Source: Endozoicomonas elysicola (lineage in GTDB: Bacteria > Pseudomonadota > Gammaproteobacteria > Pseudomonadales > Endozoicomonadaceae). From it: a stretch of 64,000 nt of DNA. Where the stretch lies: the NCBI RefSeq assembly GCF_000710775.1, contig NZ_JOJP01000001.1, positions 1,875,825 to 1,939,824 of the forward strand, given 5' to 3'. Position 1 is the stretch's first letter, and each line of letters begins with the position of its first letter. Position numbers and translations under genes: made by a program. Shown piece after piece: positions 43,342 through 52,443 of the stretch. The notes below the pieces were generated by a model. It was not told where the DNA came from. It did no database searches and worked only from the letters and a program-made list of their open reading frames with translations.

Positions 43342-43449
43342 ATTGATTTATTGACAGCAAAGCTTGGCAAGGCAATTAATCGCATGAAAGGGCAAGGGGT
43401 TGCCCTGCGATTAATTTTAATGCCTTGCCTTCACTGTCAATAAATCAAT
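43342..43449. repeat. Giant hairpin in phage intergenic region (origin/packaging signal candidate)
   Basis: Four nested perfect stems: ATTGATTTATTGACAG (43342-43357) with 43434-43449; GGCAAGGCA (43366-43374) with 43421-43429; ATTAATCGCA (43375-43384) with 43406-43415; GGGCAA (43390-43395) with 43400-43405. In total 41 base pairs close on a four-base loop region. In an ssDNA phage this would be a dominant fold, suitable as packaging signal or minus-strand origin. It lies between the early genes and the ssDNA-binding gene. Confidence 0.85.
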
Positions 43450-43456
43450 TGGGTTT

Positions 43457-43654
43457 TTACGTGTCAGACGACGTGTGGTTGCTGGTTGGCCATGTGTCGT
43501 TAGGAGGCTCACGCCCGATAATCACGCCCTTAGTGCGGTGATAATGGTAGACACACTCCCATATGTGGGACTTGATAATGTCCATTGCTACCAGGTGTCT
43601 TTCCTCCAGAGAGCAGCCAGGTTTAACCCGTGAGCTTGTTCTTTTTCTTCTCAT
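43457..43654 (-). CDS. Small phage protein, unknown
   Basis: 65 residues from the ATG at 43654; a longer frame to 43687 overlaps the upstream gene. It has a basic N-terminus (RRKRTSSRVKPG) and a central SLEERHLVAMDIIKSHIWEC helix. No family recognised. Its stop is eight bases from the giant hairpin. Confidence 0.4.
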   Translation of the reverse strand: MRRKRTSSRVKPGCSLEERHLVAMDIIKSHIWECVYHYHRTKGVIIGREPPNDTWPTSNHTSSDT

Positions 43655-43664
43655 GGTGGTGTTC

Positions 43665-43934
43665 TTATGGGTTAGGGCAGGACTCATTTAACTGATTAAA
43701 CCACTCAGAAAGAAATGCCTGAATGGTTCTCAGGGTTTTTAATTCATTGAGCAATTGGGCTTTAAGGTTTTCAGAAATAAAATGTGCTTGATCAGCTAAT
43801 TGAAACTCCAATTGTTCTTTTTGAATGGTTACAGATTTGATAGAATACTGTATCAAAATTAATTGAAGATAAGGGTCGTTAATAACATCAACCGCTTCAA
43901 TAGCATTGCCTGTAAAAATAAATACATTGCTCAT
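43665..43934 (-). CDS. Small phage protein, unknown
   Basis: 89 residues, one hydrophobic patch (YLQLILIQYSIKSVTI) and a helical C-terminal half (AQLLNELKTLRTIQAFLSEW). The ATG follows AAGGACGAAAAAA. It lies between the excisionase-like gene and the other small early gene. No family is recognised. Confidence 0.5.
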   Translation of the reverse strand: MSNVFIFTGNAIEAVDVINDPYLQLILIQYSIKSVTIQKEQLEFQLADQAHFISENLKAQLLNELKTLRTIQAFLSEWFNQLNESCPNP

Positions 43935-43954
43935 TTTTTTTCGTCCTTGTTATT

Positions 43955-44176
43955 TTATTTAAGAGGAATGTTGTTCTGGCCTTTTGCAATTTGCTCCCTG
44001 AGTAACAGCATATTGATAAACACCCGTCTTCCAATTCGAAACAATGGCAGGAGTCCTTGTTTCATCCAATGACGAACAACGTGTTCTGAAATATCCAGAG
44101 ATTGGGCGAAAGCCTTTGGTGTACAAATGACTTCACTGGGGAGGTGACCCTTAATGATCAGGTCTTCAATGTCCAT
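43955..44176 (-). CDS. AlpA/MerR-like DNA-binding protein (excisionase or regulator)
   Basis: 73 residues from the ATG at 44176; a start at 44233 would add 19 residues. VICTPKAFAQSLDISEHVVR, HWMKQGLLPLFRIGRRVFIN is a winged-helix MerR/excisionase signature (helix-turn-helix, then GRRxxI wing). It is divergent from the repressor gene, as a Cro/Xis counterpart would be, and probably controls excision or the early promoter. Confidence 0.7.
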   Translation of the reverse strand: MDIEDLIIKGHLPSEVICTPKAFAQSLDISEHVVRHWMKQGLLPLFRIGRRVFINMLLLREQIAKGQNNIPLK

Positions 44177-44235
44177 ACCATCATCCGTGACGATTGGGTT
44201 TATGAAAACTTCTATAAAGTATGCATATAGCATGC

Positions 44236-44254
44236 AGATGTAATATTTACATCT
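44236..44254. promoter_or_regulatory. Dyad between divergent phage genes, candidate repressor operator
   Basis: AGATGTAA, TAT, TTACATCT: a perfect 8-3-8 dyad in the 170-base divergent region between the excisionase-like gene and the repressor gene. A second palindromic stretch (TGCATGTATATATGTCATGTAC) follows at 44286-44308. Both are plausible sites for the XRE repressor. Confidence 0.6.
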
Positions 44255-44408
44255 ATAATAAGATAATGTAAAGGTTTTTATTACCTTGCATGTATATATG
44301 TCATGTACTGCAAAAATTTATTAGCGAAGGTAGTATTAATACATACCAACAGGACTACCTGATTTAACTGCTCATAAGGCGGTTAAAGAGGGGGATAGGA
44401 GCTGATAA

Positions 44409-44738
44409 ATGAGCAGGACTGACAATAACGGTTTGACCATGAATGGTCGGCTGGAGCTGGTTCGTCGATTGCTGGAATACACCCGTAAAGAGTGGGCTGA
44501 TTTGCTGGGATGCAGCGTAAACTTGATCTCCAACATAGAACATGGTCGCCAGAGGCCGACCAGTGATTTGCTGGAAGCGATCAGTGAACGCTTTCCGTAC
44601 CTGATTGAGTACATTATTACCGGTCAGGCCGAGAACATCATCAGTGATAAAGAGAAGGCATTCATCAGGGAACTGGCAGGCTATGAACCGGAAAAGGTAA
44701 AGGAGATCCTCAACTCTAAACCCAGGAAACGCTATTAG
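44409..44738 (+). CDS. XRE-family phage repressor
   Basis: 109 residues. An N-terminal helix-turn-helix (RLLEYTRKEWADLLGCSVNL, ISNIEHGRQRPTSDLLEAIS) of the lambda-repressor type, then a short C-terminal region (SDKEKAFIRELAGYEPEKV). It probably controls the divergent excisionase-like gene and the phage lytic genes. It precedes the integrase gene by 23 bases and points the same way, a usual lysogeny module. Confidence 0.82.
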   Translation: MSRTDNNGLTMNGRLELVRRLLEYTRKEWADLLGCSVNLISNIEHGRQRPTSDLLEAISERFPYLIEYIITGQAENIISDKEKAFIRELAGYEPEKVKEILNSKPRKRY

Positions 44739-44761
44739 CGTAACTAAAGGTCAGTCAGTTT

Positions 44762-45772
44762 ATGAAAATAACAAAAAATCCAGAAACAGGAAAATGGAAA
44801 CTTGATGTAGAAATCTCCAAGAACAAGCGGTATCGCAAAACCTGCAATACCAAAACAGAATGCCTGGAGTATTACCACAAGATCAAACGGATGCATGATG
44901 ATCAGGAAGTGAACGGTTCTGAGGATAAGCGCTCCCTGAAAACCATTATTGATATCTGGTATGAAGGTAAAGGGTGTGAGTTGATTGAAGGGGAGCGACT
45001 TCAGAGAATACTCCATGCATTAGCGGACGTGATTGGGAATCCCGAAGCACGAAGTGTGACGCCAAAGCGCTTCAATGACTACAAAACCATCAGGCGTATG
45101 GAGTCTAAGAATGGTAAGAAGTGCATTGCCGATTCCACCCTGAATAACTATCTGACGTATCTCCGGTGTGTGTATAACTACCTGTTTGCGATTGGTGAGA
45201 TCAACTATCCCAACCCGCTGGCAAAGGCTCATAGAATAAAGGTGCAGGAACCGGAGCTGTCTTATCTGACCTGTGATCAGATTCATGACTTGTTAACCGT
45301 TATGAAAGAGCATTTTCAGGAGGATCACCTGTTGCTGCTCACAAAGCTCTGTCTTGCTACTGGGGCTCGCTGGAGTGAGATCATCAGTCGAAAAGCCTAT
45401 CACTTTAAAAATGGGCAGATTGACTTGACCAAGACCAAAGGGAAGCGCATTCGCAGCATTCCACTCAATAAAGATCTTTATGAAGCCGCGAGGCAGCACC
45501 TGGAGCAGCATGGCAGCTTCAAATGCACCCGCAGGGGGTTTAGTAAGGCAATTAAGCTGGCAGGAATCCGCTTGCCTGAAGGACAAAGCAGTCACGTACT
45601 CAGGCATACCTTTGCCAGTCACTTCATGATGAACAAAGGGAATATCATCGTGCTTCAGAACATACTGGGGCATACGGATATAAAGCTGACAATGAAGTAC
45701 GCGAAGTTCGATCCTGAGCACTTCAAGGATGCCATAAATCTGAATCCATTAACCCAACTTGAACGACAGTAA
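44762..45772 (+). CDS. int: Tyrosine recombinase (prophage integrase)
   Basis: 336 residues. The C-terminal catalytic domain has all five conserved residues: R203 (ATGARWSEI), H278 and R281 (SHVLRHTF), H304 (ILGHTD) and Y313 (MKYAKF). The N-terminal arm-binding and core-binding regions are normal. Many filamentous phages use host XerCD instead, so an own integrase places this one with integrase-bearing inoviruses. It lies at the accC-proximal edge of the insertion; attachment sites could not be identified by eye. Confidence 0.92.
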   Translation: MKITKNPETGKWKLDVEISKNKRYRKTCNTKTECLEYYHKIKRMHDDQEVNGSEDKRSLKTIIDIWYEGKGCELIEGERLQRILHALADVIGNPEARSVTPKRFNDYKTIRRMESKNGKKCIADSTLNNYLTYLRCVYNYLFAIGEINYPNPLAKAHRIKVQEPELSYLTCDQIHDLLTVMKEHFQEDHLLLLTKLCLATGARWSEIISRKAYHFKNGQIDLTKTKGKRIRSIPLNKDLYEAARQHLEQHGSFKCTRRGFSKAIKLAGIRLPEGQSSHVLRHTFASHFMMNKGNIIVLQNILGHTDIKLTMKYAKFDPEHFKDAINLNPLTQLERQ

Positions 45773-45943
45773 GTGTACAAAAAAGCTGGGTTGGCATGTT
45801 TACGACGTTTGATCGACATGCCTCGAAAAAATGGGACGAAAGGTCAAAATAATATCAGTGGAAACAAGCGGTTATGGTAAGTGCTTGTTTTGGTTCAAAT
45901 ATTTCATAAACAGACACTGGCTGAGCAATCAGAGGGTATACAA

Positions 45944-45979
45944 AATAAAGGCCATACCCGGAAGGTAATGGCCTTTATT
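45944..45979. terminator. Bidirectional terminator between int and accC
   Basis: AATAAAGGCCAT-ACC and GGTA-ATGGCCTTTATT form a long stem around CGGAA, between the convergent integrase and accC genes. The A-run/T-run flanks allow termination in both directions. Confidence 0.8.
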
Positions 45980-46004
45980 AAGCGAAGACGTAGAAACAGT
46001 GACT

Positions 46005-47345
46005 TTAGTCAGCCAGTTTCTTCTCCAGATAGTGAATACTCACGCAGCCTTCTTTGAAGTGAGGGTCAGTTACCAGATCCTGATGGAGAGGAATATTGGT
46101 TTTGATCCCTTCAATGACCGTTTCGTCCAGCGCGTTCTTCATACGGGTCAGGGCTGTTTCGCGGTCTGGGCCATAACTGATGATCTTGGCGATCAGTGAG
46201 TCATAGTAAGGGGGAACGCTGTAGCCGTTGTAAAGGTGGCTATCAACGCGAACACCATTGCCGCCCGGTGCATGGAACTGCACAACCTTGCCAGGTGATG
46301 GCATAAAGGTTTTCGGATCTTCCGCGTTGATACGGCACTCGAAGGAATGACCTTTGAGTTCGATGTCTTCCTGGCGAACACTCAGTGGCAGACCACTGGC
46401 AATTCTCAACTGCTCTTTAACGATATCAAGACCGCTGATCATTTCCGTCACCGGATGTTCCACCTGAACCCGGGTGTTCATTTCAATGAAATAGAACTCA
46501 CCGTTTTCATACAGGAATTCAAAGGTGCCGGCACCTTTGTAACCCAGTTCGATGCAGGCACGGGTACAGGCACTGGCCACTTCCTGACGTTTTGCTTCAG
46601 GAATGCCGGGAGCCGGTGCTTCTTCGATGACCTTCTGATGACGACGCTGCAGTGAACAGTCGCGGTCACCCAGGTGAATGGCATTGCCCTGTCCATCCGC
46701 CAGTACCTGAAACTCAACATGACGTGGGTTCTGCAGGAATTTTTCCAGATAGACCGTATCGTTGTTGAACGCAGCACCGGCTTCTGATTTGGTCAAGGCT
46801 ACTGAAGCAATCAGTTCTTCTTCGTCGTGGACCACGCGCATACCACGGCCACCACCGCCGCCAGCGGCTTTGATGATGACGGGGTAACCAATATCCCGGG
46901 CAATGGCCATGGTACGACTGTCATCATCAGTCAGCGCACCGTTGGAGCCGGGAACGGTCGGTACGCCTGCTTTCTGCATGGCTTCAATCGCGGAAACCTT
47001 GTCACCCATCAGGCGGATAACATCGGCGGAAGGCCCGATAAAGGTAAAGCCACTGCGTTCTACCTGTTCAGCAAAATCGGCATTCTCTGACAGGAAACCA
47101 TACCCCGGGTGAATGGCGGTGGCATGAGTCACCTCAGCTGCACTGATAATGGCAGGAATATTGAGATAGCTTTCTGCCGGGTTGTTTGGACCAATGCAGA
47201 CAGACTCATCCGCCAGATGCAGATGCATAAGGTCTGCATCGGCTTTGGAGTGAACCGCAACGGTCTTGATGCCCAGCTCTTTGCAGGCTCTTAATATTCG
47301 AAGAGCAATCTCGCCCCGGTTGGCTATAACGACTTTATCGAGCAT
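46005..47345 (-). CDS. accC: Biotin carboxylase subunit of acetyl-CoA carboxylase
   Basis: Carboxylates biotin on AccB with ATP and bicarbonate, the first step of fatty-acid synthesis. 446 residues from the ATG at 47345 ([20 protein letters not shown]); six upstream codons are not conserved. The ATP-grasp loop [24 protein letters not shown], the [15 protein letters not shown] block and [14 protein letters not shown] are all present. It follows accB with a ten-base gap. prmA, its usual downstream neighbour, is displaced by about 17.4 kb. Confidence 0.97.
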   Translation of the reverse strand: MLDKVVIANRGEIALRILRACKELGIKTVAVHSKADADLMHLHLADESVCIGPNNPAESYLNIPAIISAAEVTHATAIHPGYGFLSENADFAEQVERSGFTFIGPSADVIRLMGDKVSAIEAMQKAGVPTVPGSNGALTDDDSRTMAIARDIGYPVIIKAAGGGGGRGMRVVHDEEELIASVALTKSEAGAAFNNDTVYLEKFLQNPRHVEFQVLADGQGNAIHLGDRDCSLQRRHQKVIEEAPAPGIPEAKRQEVASACTRACIELGYKGAGTFEFLYENGEFYFIEMNTRVQVEHPVTEMISGLDIVKEQLRIASGLPLSVRQEDIELKGHSFECRINAEDPKTFMPSPGKVVQFHAPGGNGVRVDSHLYNGYSVPPYYDSLIAKIISYGPDRETALTRMKNALDETVIEGIKTNIPLHQDLVTDPHFKEGCVSIHYLEKKLAD

Positions 47346-47355
47346 AACGGGACTC

Positions 47356-47820
47356 TCAGGCAATGGTGAACAGGGGCTGGTCGTACTCTACTGGCTGACC
47401 ATTCTCAACCAGAACGGCCGTAATAGTGCCGGATTTATCCGCCTTGATCTGGTTCATCATTTTCATGGCTTCAACAATGCAGAGTACATCGCCTTCCTTA
47501 ACCGATTGACCTTCTTTAGCGAAAACCGGTGATTCTGGGGATGGAGAGCTGTAGAAAGTACCAACCATTGGAGACTTGACCTGATGCCCGGAAAGTACTG
47601 GATCAGCCGTTGGTGCAGTTGGAGCAGTTGGTGCCGCTTCTGCTGCAACCGGGGCTGCAGCCGGTGCAGGCGCAGGGTAGGCGATTGGGGCATGAGCGAC
47701 TGGGGCGTTCTTGGAGTAACGGCTGATGCGAACGGACTCTTCGCCCTCATGGATTTCGAGTTCATCGATACCTGATTCTTCCAGCAGCTCAATGAGCTTT
47801 TTTACTTTTCTAATATCCAT
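47356..47820 (-). CDS. accB: Biotin carboxyl carrier protein
   Basis: 154 residues from the ATG at 47820 ([20 protein letters not shown]). A Pro/Ala-rich linker ([14 protein letters not shown] and following) joins the N-terminal helix pair to the biotinyl domain; the biotinylation motif VEAMKMMN lies near residue 120. It is the carrier subunit of acetyl-CoA carboxylase and forms an operon with accC directly downstream. Confidence 0.97.
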   Translation of the reverse strand: MDIRKVKKLIELLEESGIDELEIHEGEESVRISRYSKNAPVAHAPIAYPAPAPAAAPVAAEAAPTAPTAPTADPVLSGHQVKSPMVGTFYSSPSPESPVFAKEGQSVKEGDVLCIVEAMKMMNQIKADKSGTITAVLVENGQPVEYDQPLFTIA

Positions 47821-47987
47821 AGTCAGTCTCAAATGCTTGTACTGGCAGAACCGGCCGGCCAGTGTGGTTGATTTTTTCCAAAAATCGAACGTTCGACTCG
47901 TCGAAACGTCAGATATTGGGTAGTCAGTTTTTTACGTTGTCCATGCAGCGGTTTAAATACCCGCACGGTCATTTAAATGAACTCAAG

Positions 47988-48020
47988 AGGCTGCCTTCCG
48001 ATCTATCTTGTGGGCAGCCT
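47988..48020. terminator. Hairpin between aroQ and accB
   Basis: GAGGCTGCC and GGGCAGCCTC pair over a 15-base loop, just after the aroQ stop. There is no long T-run, so it may be an attenuator or pause rather than a classical terminator. Confidence 0.5.
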
Positions 48021-48034
48021 CCTGGCAATTTGAC

Positions 48035-48481
48035 TCATGGCTGTCTGGCAAGAGTTTCGATAGCGGCAGTCAGCGCGAGTTCATAACCTTTTGGCCCAAG
48101 ACCGGCAATGACACCCTCAGCCACATCACTGAAATAGGAGTGATGGCGAAAAGGCTCTCTGCGGTGGACGTTCGAAAGATGTACTTCAATAAACGGTATG
48201 GCGACGCCCAGCAGTGCATCCCGCAACGCAACACTGGTATGAGTGAACGCTGCCGGATTGATGATAATGAAGCGTACCTTATCCTGACCTGCCTGATGAA
48301 TGCGTTCTACCAGGAGGTGTTCTGCATTGCTCTGGAAGTTTTCCAGACCAAGGCCTGCATCGGCAGCCAGCTGAACAAGGTTCTGGCTGATCTGCTCAAG
48401 TGTGGTTGCTCCATACACACCGGGCTCTCGGGTACCCAGTAAATTCAGGTTGGGGCCGTTGAGCACAAGAATGTCTGCCAT
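48035..48481 (-). CDS. aroQ: Type II 3-dehydroquinate dehydratase
   Basis: Third step of the shikimate pathway. 148 residues from the ATG at 48481: [20 protein letters not shown] with the catalytic tyrosine in the next residues (VYGATTL), [17 protein letters not shown] and [18 protein letters not shown]. The order aroQ-accB-accC is a familiar gammaproteobacterial arrangement. A longer frame upstream of 48481 has no support. Confidence 0.96.
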   Translation of the reverse strand: MADILVLNGPNLNLLGTREPGVYGATTLEQISQNLVQLAADAGLGLENFQSNAEHLLVERIHQAGQDKVRFIIINPAAFTHTSVALRDALLGVAIPFIEVHLSNVHRREPFRHHSYFSDVAEGVIAGLGPKGYELALTAAIETLARQP

Positions 48482-48643
48482 GTTTATCCTCTTGACTTCC
48501 GGCTGAAGGAAATTCTTTCTGAAGCACATTGCAATCGTTATTGATCAGGCATTTTGCCCCATTGTCAAGGGTGCGTCCAGTTTGCGCGTGTTACAGGAGG
48601 TTAACGACAGTTACGAAGAATTTCATGCCTGTTTCAGACATCT

Positions 48644-50485
48644 TTAGACATCAAGCGTATGCAGAAGCTTTAACAGCTTCTGGTGGAGTTGGGGGGCCGT
48701 GATTTCACCCTGCGATTTCAAGGCGGGCAGTTCCAGCCCGGCAGCGTCGAAAAACAGTATGGCTGGCGGGCCAAACAGTTGATATTGGTTGAGAAACTGC
48801 TGATGTTCTCTGGTGTTGTCGGTGATGTCCAGTTTGATCAGTGTAATAGCGGCAAGCTGCTCTGCAACCAGTGGGTCAGGGAAAACGGTGCGCTCGATGA
48901 TTTTGCAGGAAATACACCAGTCAGCATAGAGATCAACCAGCGCAGGCTGTTGATTGCTGGCTGCTTCTGCAAGCAGGCTATTCAGTTCGCTCACCGTGGT
49001 AACGGTTCTGAAACCTGATGTTACCGTTTTGTCAGAGATCAGTGACGTTGATGGGCTGTTTTGACGGTAAAGTGGCCTCAGTGGATCACTGTTGCCCATG
49101 GCAGCACCAACAATCAGGCAGGTTCCATAGATCAGGCACAGAATACCAATGGCCTGCCTGAGTTTCCGGCTTGCTGTTTCTGCGGCCATGTCGACTGGAA
49201 AGTGGAGTGCTCCCAGAAAAATACCACTGCCAATCAACAGTGATCCCCAGAGGAACAAGGTCACCGTGGCAGGGATGACTCTTTCCAGCATCCAGATGGC
49301 TACGCCAAGCAGAAGAACACCAAACAGCCCTCGGACACCATTCATCCATGAGCCTGATTTCGGCAACCAGTGGCGTCCGCCCATGGCCAGAGCAAACAGT
49401 GGAAGCCCCATTCCCAAGCCAAGGGCAAACAGTGTCAAGCCGCCAAACAGTGCGTCACCCGTTGAGCTGATATAGATCAGGGCACCCGCCAATGGTGCAG
49501 AGACACAGGGCGAGACGACCAGCGCTGACAGTAACCCCATCACCGCGGCACCATATAAGCTGCCGGATCTTTGCTGATTACCACTGAGCTTATCTCGAAT
49601 CCGGGCGGGCAGCTGCAGTTCGTACAGGCCGAACATACTCAGAGCCAGGAGCACGAAGAGGATAGCCATTGGCACCAGCAGCCAGGGGGATTGAAGTTTT
49701 GCCTGTAAATTAAGGCTGGCTCCAAACAGCCCCATTAATGTACCGGCAGTAGCAAAGGTAATGGACATGCTGAGTACATAAGTTAACGTCAGAATCAATG
49801 TTCTGGCTTTGCTTAACTCTCTGGCACCCAGAATCAGGCTGGAGAGTATCGGAAACATTGGCAGAACACAGGGCGTCAGGCTCAGACCGATACCCGCCAG
49901 TACAAAGAGAATCAGGGTGATCGGGAGACTGTCGTGCTCGAGTTGCTGCTGGAATGCATTCTCTGAGCCGGGCATCTCTGAGAGACTGGTTTTGATGGCC
50001 TTGGGCGGTTCACTGATTTCAGTCTGAGTAATCAGAGGGATGGTCAGTTTATGGGGAGGGTAACAAAGCCCTGCTTTGGCACAGCCCTGAAATCCAATTT
50101 CCAGCTCAGGAAGATTGCCCGAATAGTTTACTGGTAGCTCGACGATGAAATTCTCACTGAAAATCTCAAGCTCTTTATTGTAATAAGGGTCAAAAATCTG
50201 TTCGCCATCTGGGTAGGCAGCCGTTTCCAGCTTAGAAATATCGGTGATAGGAGTAAAAGTAAAACGGTGCTTATAAAGGTAGTGTTCCGGTGTGACCTGA
50301 ACATCAATAATGGCTTTATTATCCTCAATTCGCCCCGTGAACCGGAATGCTTCTTCAACAGGGAGAAATGCCGGGCTCTCACTGGAATCAGAGCCAAACA
50401 GCTGGGTCAGGCTGGCTTGAGCAGACAAGGATATCAACAGGCCTAGCAATAAAGGCCAGATCAGGCGAAGAGATAGCGTTGGCAT
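48644..50485 (-). CDS. dsbD: Thiol:disulfide interchange protein DsbD
   Basis: 613 residues, inner membrane. A signal peptide (LSLRLIWPLLLGLLISLSAQA) is followed by a periplasmic alpha domain with the cysteine pair in GCAKAGLCYPPH. Eight membrane helices carry TPCVLPMFPIL and VSPCVSAPLAGAL, and a C-terminal thioredoxin domain has WCISC at residues 523-527. It transfers electrons from cytosolic thioredoxin to periplasmic DsbC/DsbG and cytochrome maturation proteins. It is upstream of aroQ on the same strand. Confidence 0.95.
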   Translation of the reverse strand: MPTLSLRLIWPLLLGLLISLSAQASLTQLFGSDSSESPAFLPVEEAFRFTGRIEDNKAIIDVQVTPEHYLYKHRFTFTPITDISKLETAAYPDGEQIFDPYYNKELEIFSENFIVELPVNYSGNLPELEIGFQGCAKAGLCYPPHKLTIPLITQTEISEPPKAIKTSLSEMPGSENAFQQQLEHDSLPITLILFVLAGIGLSLTPCVLPMFPILSSLILGARELSKARTLILTLTYVLSMSITFATAGTLMGLFGASLNLQAKLQSPWLLVPMAILFVLLALSMFGLYELQLPARIRDKLSGNQQRSGSLYGAAVMGLLSALVVSPCVSAPLAGALIYISSTGDALFGGLTLFALGLGMGLPLFALAMGGRHWLPKSGSWMNGVRGLFGVLLLGVAIWMLERVIPATVTLFLWGSLLIGSGIFLGALHFPVDMAAETASRKLRQAIGILCLIYGTCLIVGAAMGNSDPLRPLYRQNSPSTSLISDKTVTSGFRTVTTVSELNSLLAEAASNQQPALVDLYADWCISCKIIERTVFPDPLVAEQLAAITLIKLDITDNTREHQQFLNQYQLFGPPAILFFDAAGLELPALKSQGEITAPQLHQKLLKLLHTLDV

Positions 50486-50584
50486 ACAACCTGCGGTTTA
50501 TAATGGTGAGTTCTATTTATTTTGCAGTGATATATCAGAGATGCAAGGGGAAGTGATTAATACTGTTTCAAAAAGCAGGATTGT

Positions 50585-50614
50585 CTGAGCTCAGGTCAGA
50601 AAACCTGAGCTCAG
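50585..50614. terminator. Perfect 12-bp hairpin after ppa
   Basis: CTGAGCTCAGGT, loop CAGAAA, ACCTGAGCTCAG, 12 bases after the ppa stop on the minus strand. A TTTTTG run follows about 15 bases later. It probably ends the ppa transcript before dsbD. Confidence 0.7.
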
Positions 50615-50625
50615 AATAAAGAAAA

Positions 50626-51153
50626 TCAGCCTTTGTAGTTTGCGGCAGATTTCTTGATGACTTCCAAGGCCGCTTCGGAACCTTCCCAGCCATCAATCTT
50701 GACCCATTTTCCTGGCTCAAGGTCTTTGTAGTTTTCAAAGAAGTGCTCGATCTGCTGAAGCAGCAGAGCTGGCAGGTCAGTGTATTCCTTCACATCTTTA
50801 TAGATGGCAGAGAGCTTGTCATGAGGAACGGCGATCAGCTTTTCATCACGACCACTTTCATCAGACATGTTCAGCATGCCTACGGTACGGCAGCGAATCA
50901 CAGAACCGGGAATGACCGGGTATGGGGTAACGACCAGAACATCCAGTGGGTCGCCATCGTCGGCCAGGGTCTGGTTGATGTAGCCGTAGTTTGCTGGGTA
51001 AAACATGGGGGTTGCCATGAAACGGTCAACCAGAATGGCATCCATATCCTTGTCGACTTCGTACTTTATTGGAGAAGCATTAGCAGGAATTTCGATGATT
51101 ACGTAGATATCTTCTGGGAGATTTTTGCCAGCAGGAATAGATGAATAGCTCAT
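50626..51153 (-). CDS. ppa: Inorganic pyrophosphatase
   Basis: Hydrolyses PPi in the cytosol. 175 residues, the family I bacterial length. [37 protein letters not shown] with the metal-binding D-x-x-D-P-L-D and [13 protein letters not shown] are present. Single-gene transcript between the dsbD side and a gene-poor stretch. Confidence 0.97.
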   Translation of the reverse strand: MSYSSIPAGKNLPEDIYVIIEIPANASPIKYEVDKDMDAILVDRFMATPMFYPANYGYINQTLADDGDPLDVLVVTPYPVIPGSVIRCRTVGMLNMSDESGRDEKLIAVPHDKLSAIYKDVKEYTDLPALLLQQIEHFFENYKDLEPGKWVKIDGWEGSEAALEVIKKSAANYKG

Positions 51154-51600
51154 TGACAGTCAGTCTCTGTGTGGGTATCGGTTTGAAATTGCCGCGTATT
51201 ATATAGAGTTTGCTGCGTTCTTTTCCACTTGCAAAGGTTATGACTGACCAGTGGGCGTTACCAACAGGTTTAATTTCCAGTAGGTAACGCCCACTGAGAC
51301 ATTGAGTCAAAGGCTGTCGTCAAATAGGGGGTGGATGCTTTTTACAGTGACGTATATAAACAGACGGTTGAAAAAATAAGTAATGATGTAAGAGGCTTAT
51401 ATTGAACTGTAGCCAAAAATACACAGCCAGAGGTGCCAAACCCGTTGCATTTCAAGCAGCTACTTTGCTGGCTAAGTTCACTCACTGGAGCGTTAGCCCC
51501 GCCCGATTACTTACTCATTGTAGGCTAACGGGGGGCGCCATGCAGCAACTTGAAATCCTCTGGGTATATGGATTTTGTGGCTGTTTTTATGAAAACAGAC
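51154..51600. repeat. Gene-poor stretch with a large imperfect inverted repeat
   Basis: ATTTCAAG (51449) pairs with CTTGAAAT (51549-51556), and CGTTAGCC (51491-51498) with GGCTAACG (51523-51530), a nested stem around GATTACTTACTCATTG. The plus frame that covers it shows no protein-like features. An additional short inverted pair (GTGGGCGTTACC/GGTAACGCCCAC, 51251-51293) lies just upstream of ppa. Confidence 0.65.
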
Positions 51601-52122
51601 TCAATCCGTTTTAACTTTTGGTTTCACATTGGTTGGAAGCTCACTATTGCCGGTCATCAATGGTGAGTATTCAATACTTTTAGCAAGAGCAGTTAATCCA
51701 GTAACGGTTCGGGAAGCACTTTGGTAGACAGCACTCCCACCACTGGAAATCAGACTGCAACTTTTATCATATGCTGCATACGCTGCACTTGATGCGGCAC
51801 TGCTACTGGCAGAAGCAAGAGCACAGCCCTTTTCATAAAAGGCATTAACGGCATCAGAAGCAACAGCAGAAATTTTTCGACCAGAGGAAACCGCTAAACT
51901 GGAACAACTATCGTATAGCCAGTCCTGATGATTCTGGTTGGTGGAAGCATAGGCGATATAACAGGCACCAAGTGTTAAAAACGGTTTTACCGAGAGTCCA
52001 AACGCAATGCCCAGTCCGAGAAGTATACCTTTACTGGTCGAATTGTCCTGAGCATGACCTTGTTGTTGAGTGTTTGTAACTACAGCATTGGAAGCTGGTT
52101 GGCTGGCTACTGGTGTAGTCAT
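51601..52122 (-). CDS. Unknown alanine/serine-rich protein with one hydrophobic stretch
   Basis: 173 residues. A polar N-terminus rich in T, Q, N and S (TTPVASQPASNAVVTNTQQQ) could be a type III secretion signal. One hydrophobic region follows (GILLGLGIAFGLSVKPFLTL), then repeats of the type YEKGCALASASSSAASSAAY / YDKSCSLISSGGSAVYQSAS. No family is recognised. It is close to, but separated from, the type III secretion genes. Being an effector is only a possibility. Confidence 0.5.
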   Translation of the reverse strand: MTTPVASQPASNAVVTNTQQQGHAQDNSTSKGILLGLGIAFGLSVKPFLTLGACYIAYASTNQNHQDWLYDSCSSLAVSSGRKISAVASDAVNAFYEKGCALASASSSAASSAAYAAYDKSCSLISSGGSAVYQSASRTVTGLTALAKSIEYSPLMTGNSELPTNVKPKVKTD

Positions 52123-52443
52123 CTTTTAATTCCTTGTAAATCCATATGTGTTTTCTGGTCACAAAGTTAGATAGTTATTTCGTATATAAGTTCAACTTTC
52201 AGAGTAATAGGTGAATATTTTATAGATGAGAGACTAATTGATTGTTTTTCCTGGTTTTTATTGTTGCTTTGCACGTGTGAGACTTGTACTGTTGGTCAAT
52301 ATACGGAGTAATCTGCTAAATGCCACCGGTGAAATAGCTTCTGACAAATTAGATATATTCAGATATCTGTTTGATTGAAGACTAAAATTAAACAGGTATC
52401 AGTCGCTGGCGTGAGTGGGATTTATATCCCGAAGGAGGTGATT
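52123..52443. other. Intergenic region, no gene seen
   Basis: AT-rich stretch between a divergent pair of genes. It includes the 23 in-frame codons upstream of the CBS gene start, which are better read as leader. No repeat or hairpin of note. Confidence 0.5.

Noticed and set aside
43342-43449. Phage hairpin considered as an attC site
   Set aside because: It lacks GTTRRRY/RYYYAAC boxes and has far longer perfect stems; its position in the phage intergenic region fits origin or packaging better.
45773-46004. Search for attL/attR of the prophage
   Set aside because: I compared the DNA after the integrase with 36.6-37.5 kb by eye and found no convincing shared core. A computed alignment is needed, so no attachment site is claimed.
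51402-51614. 70-residue plus frame in the gap after ppa
   Set aside because: It runs straight through a large inverted repeat and ends inside the opposite gene; composition is not protein-like.
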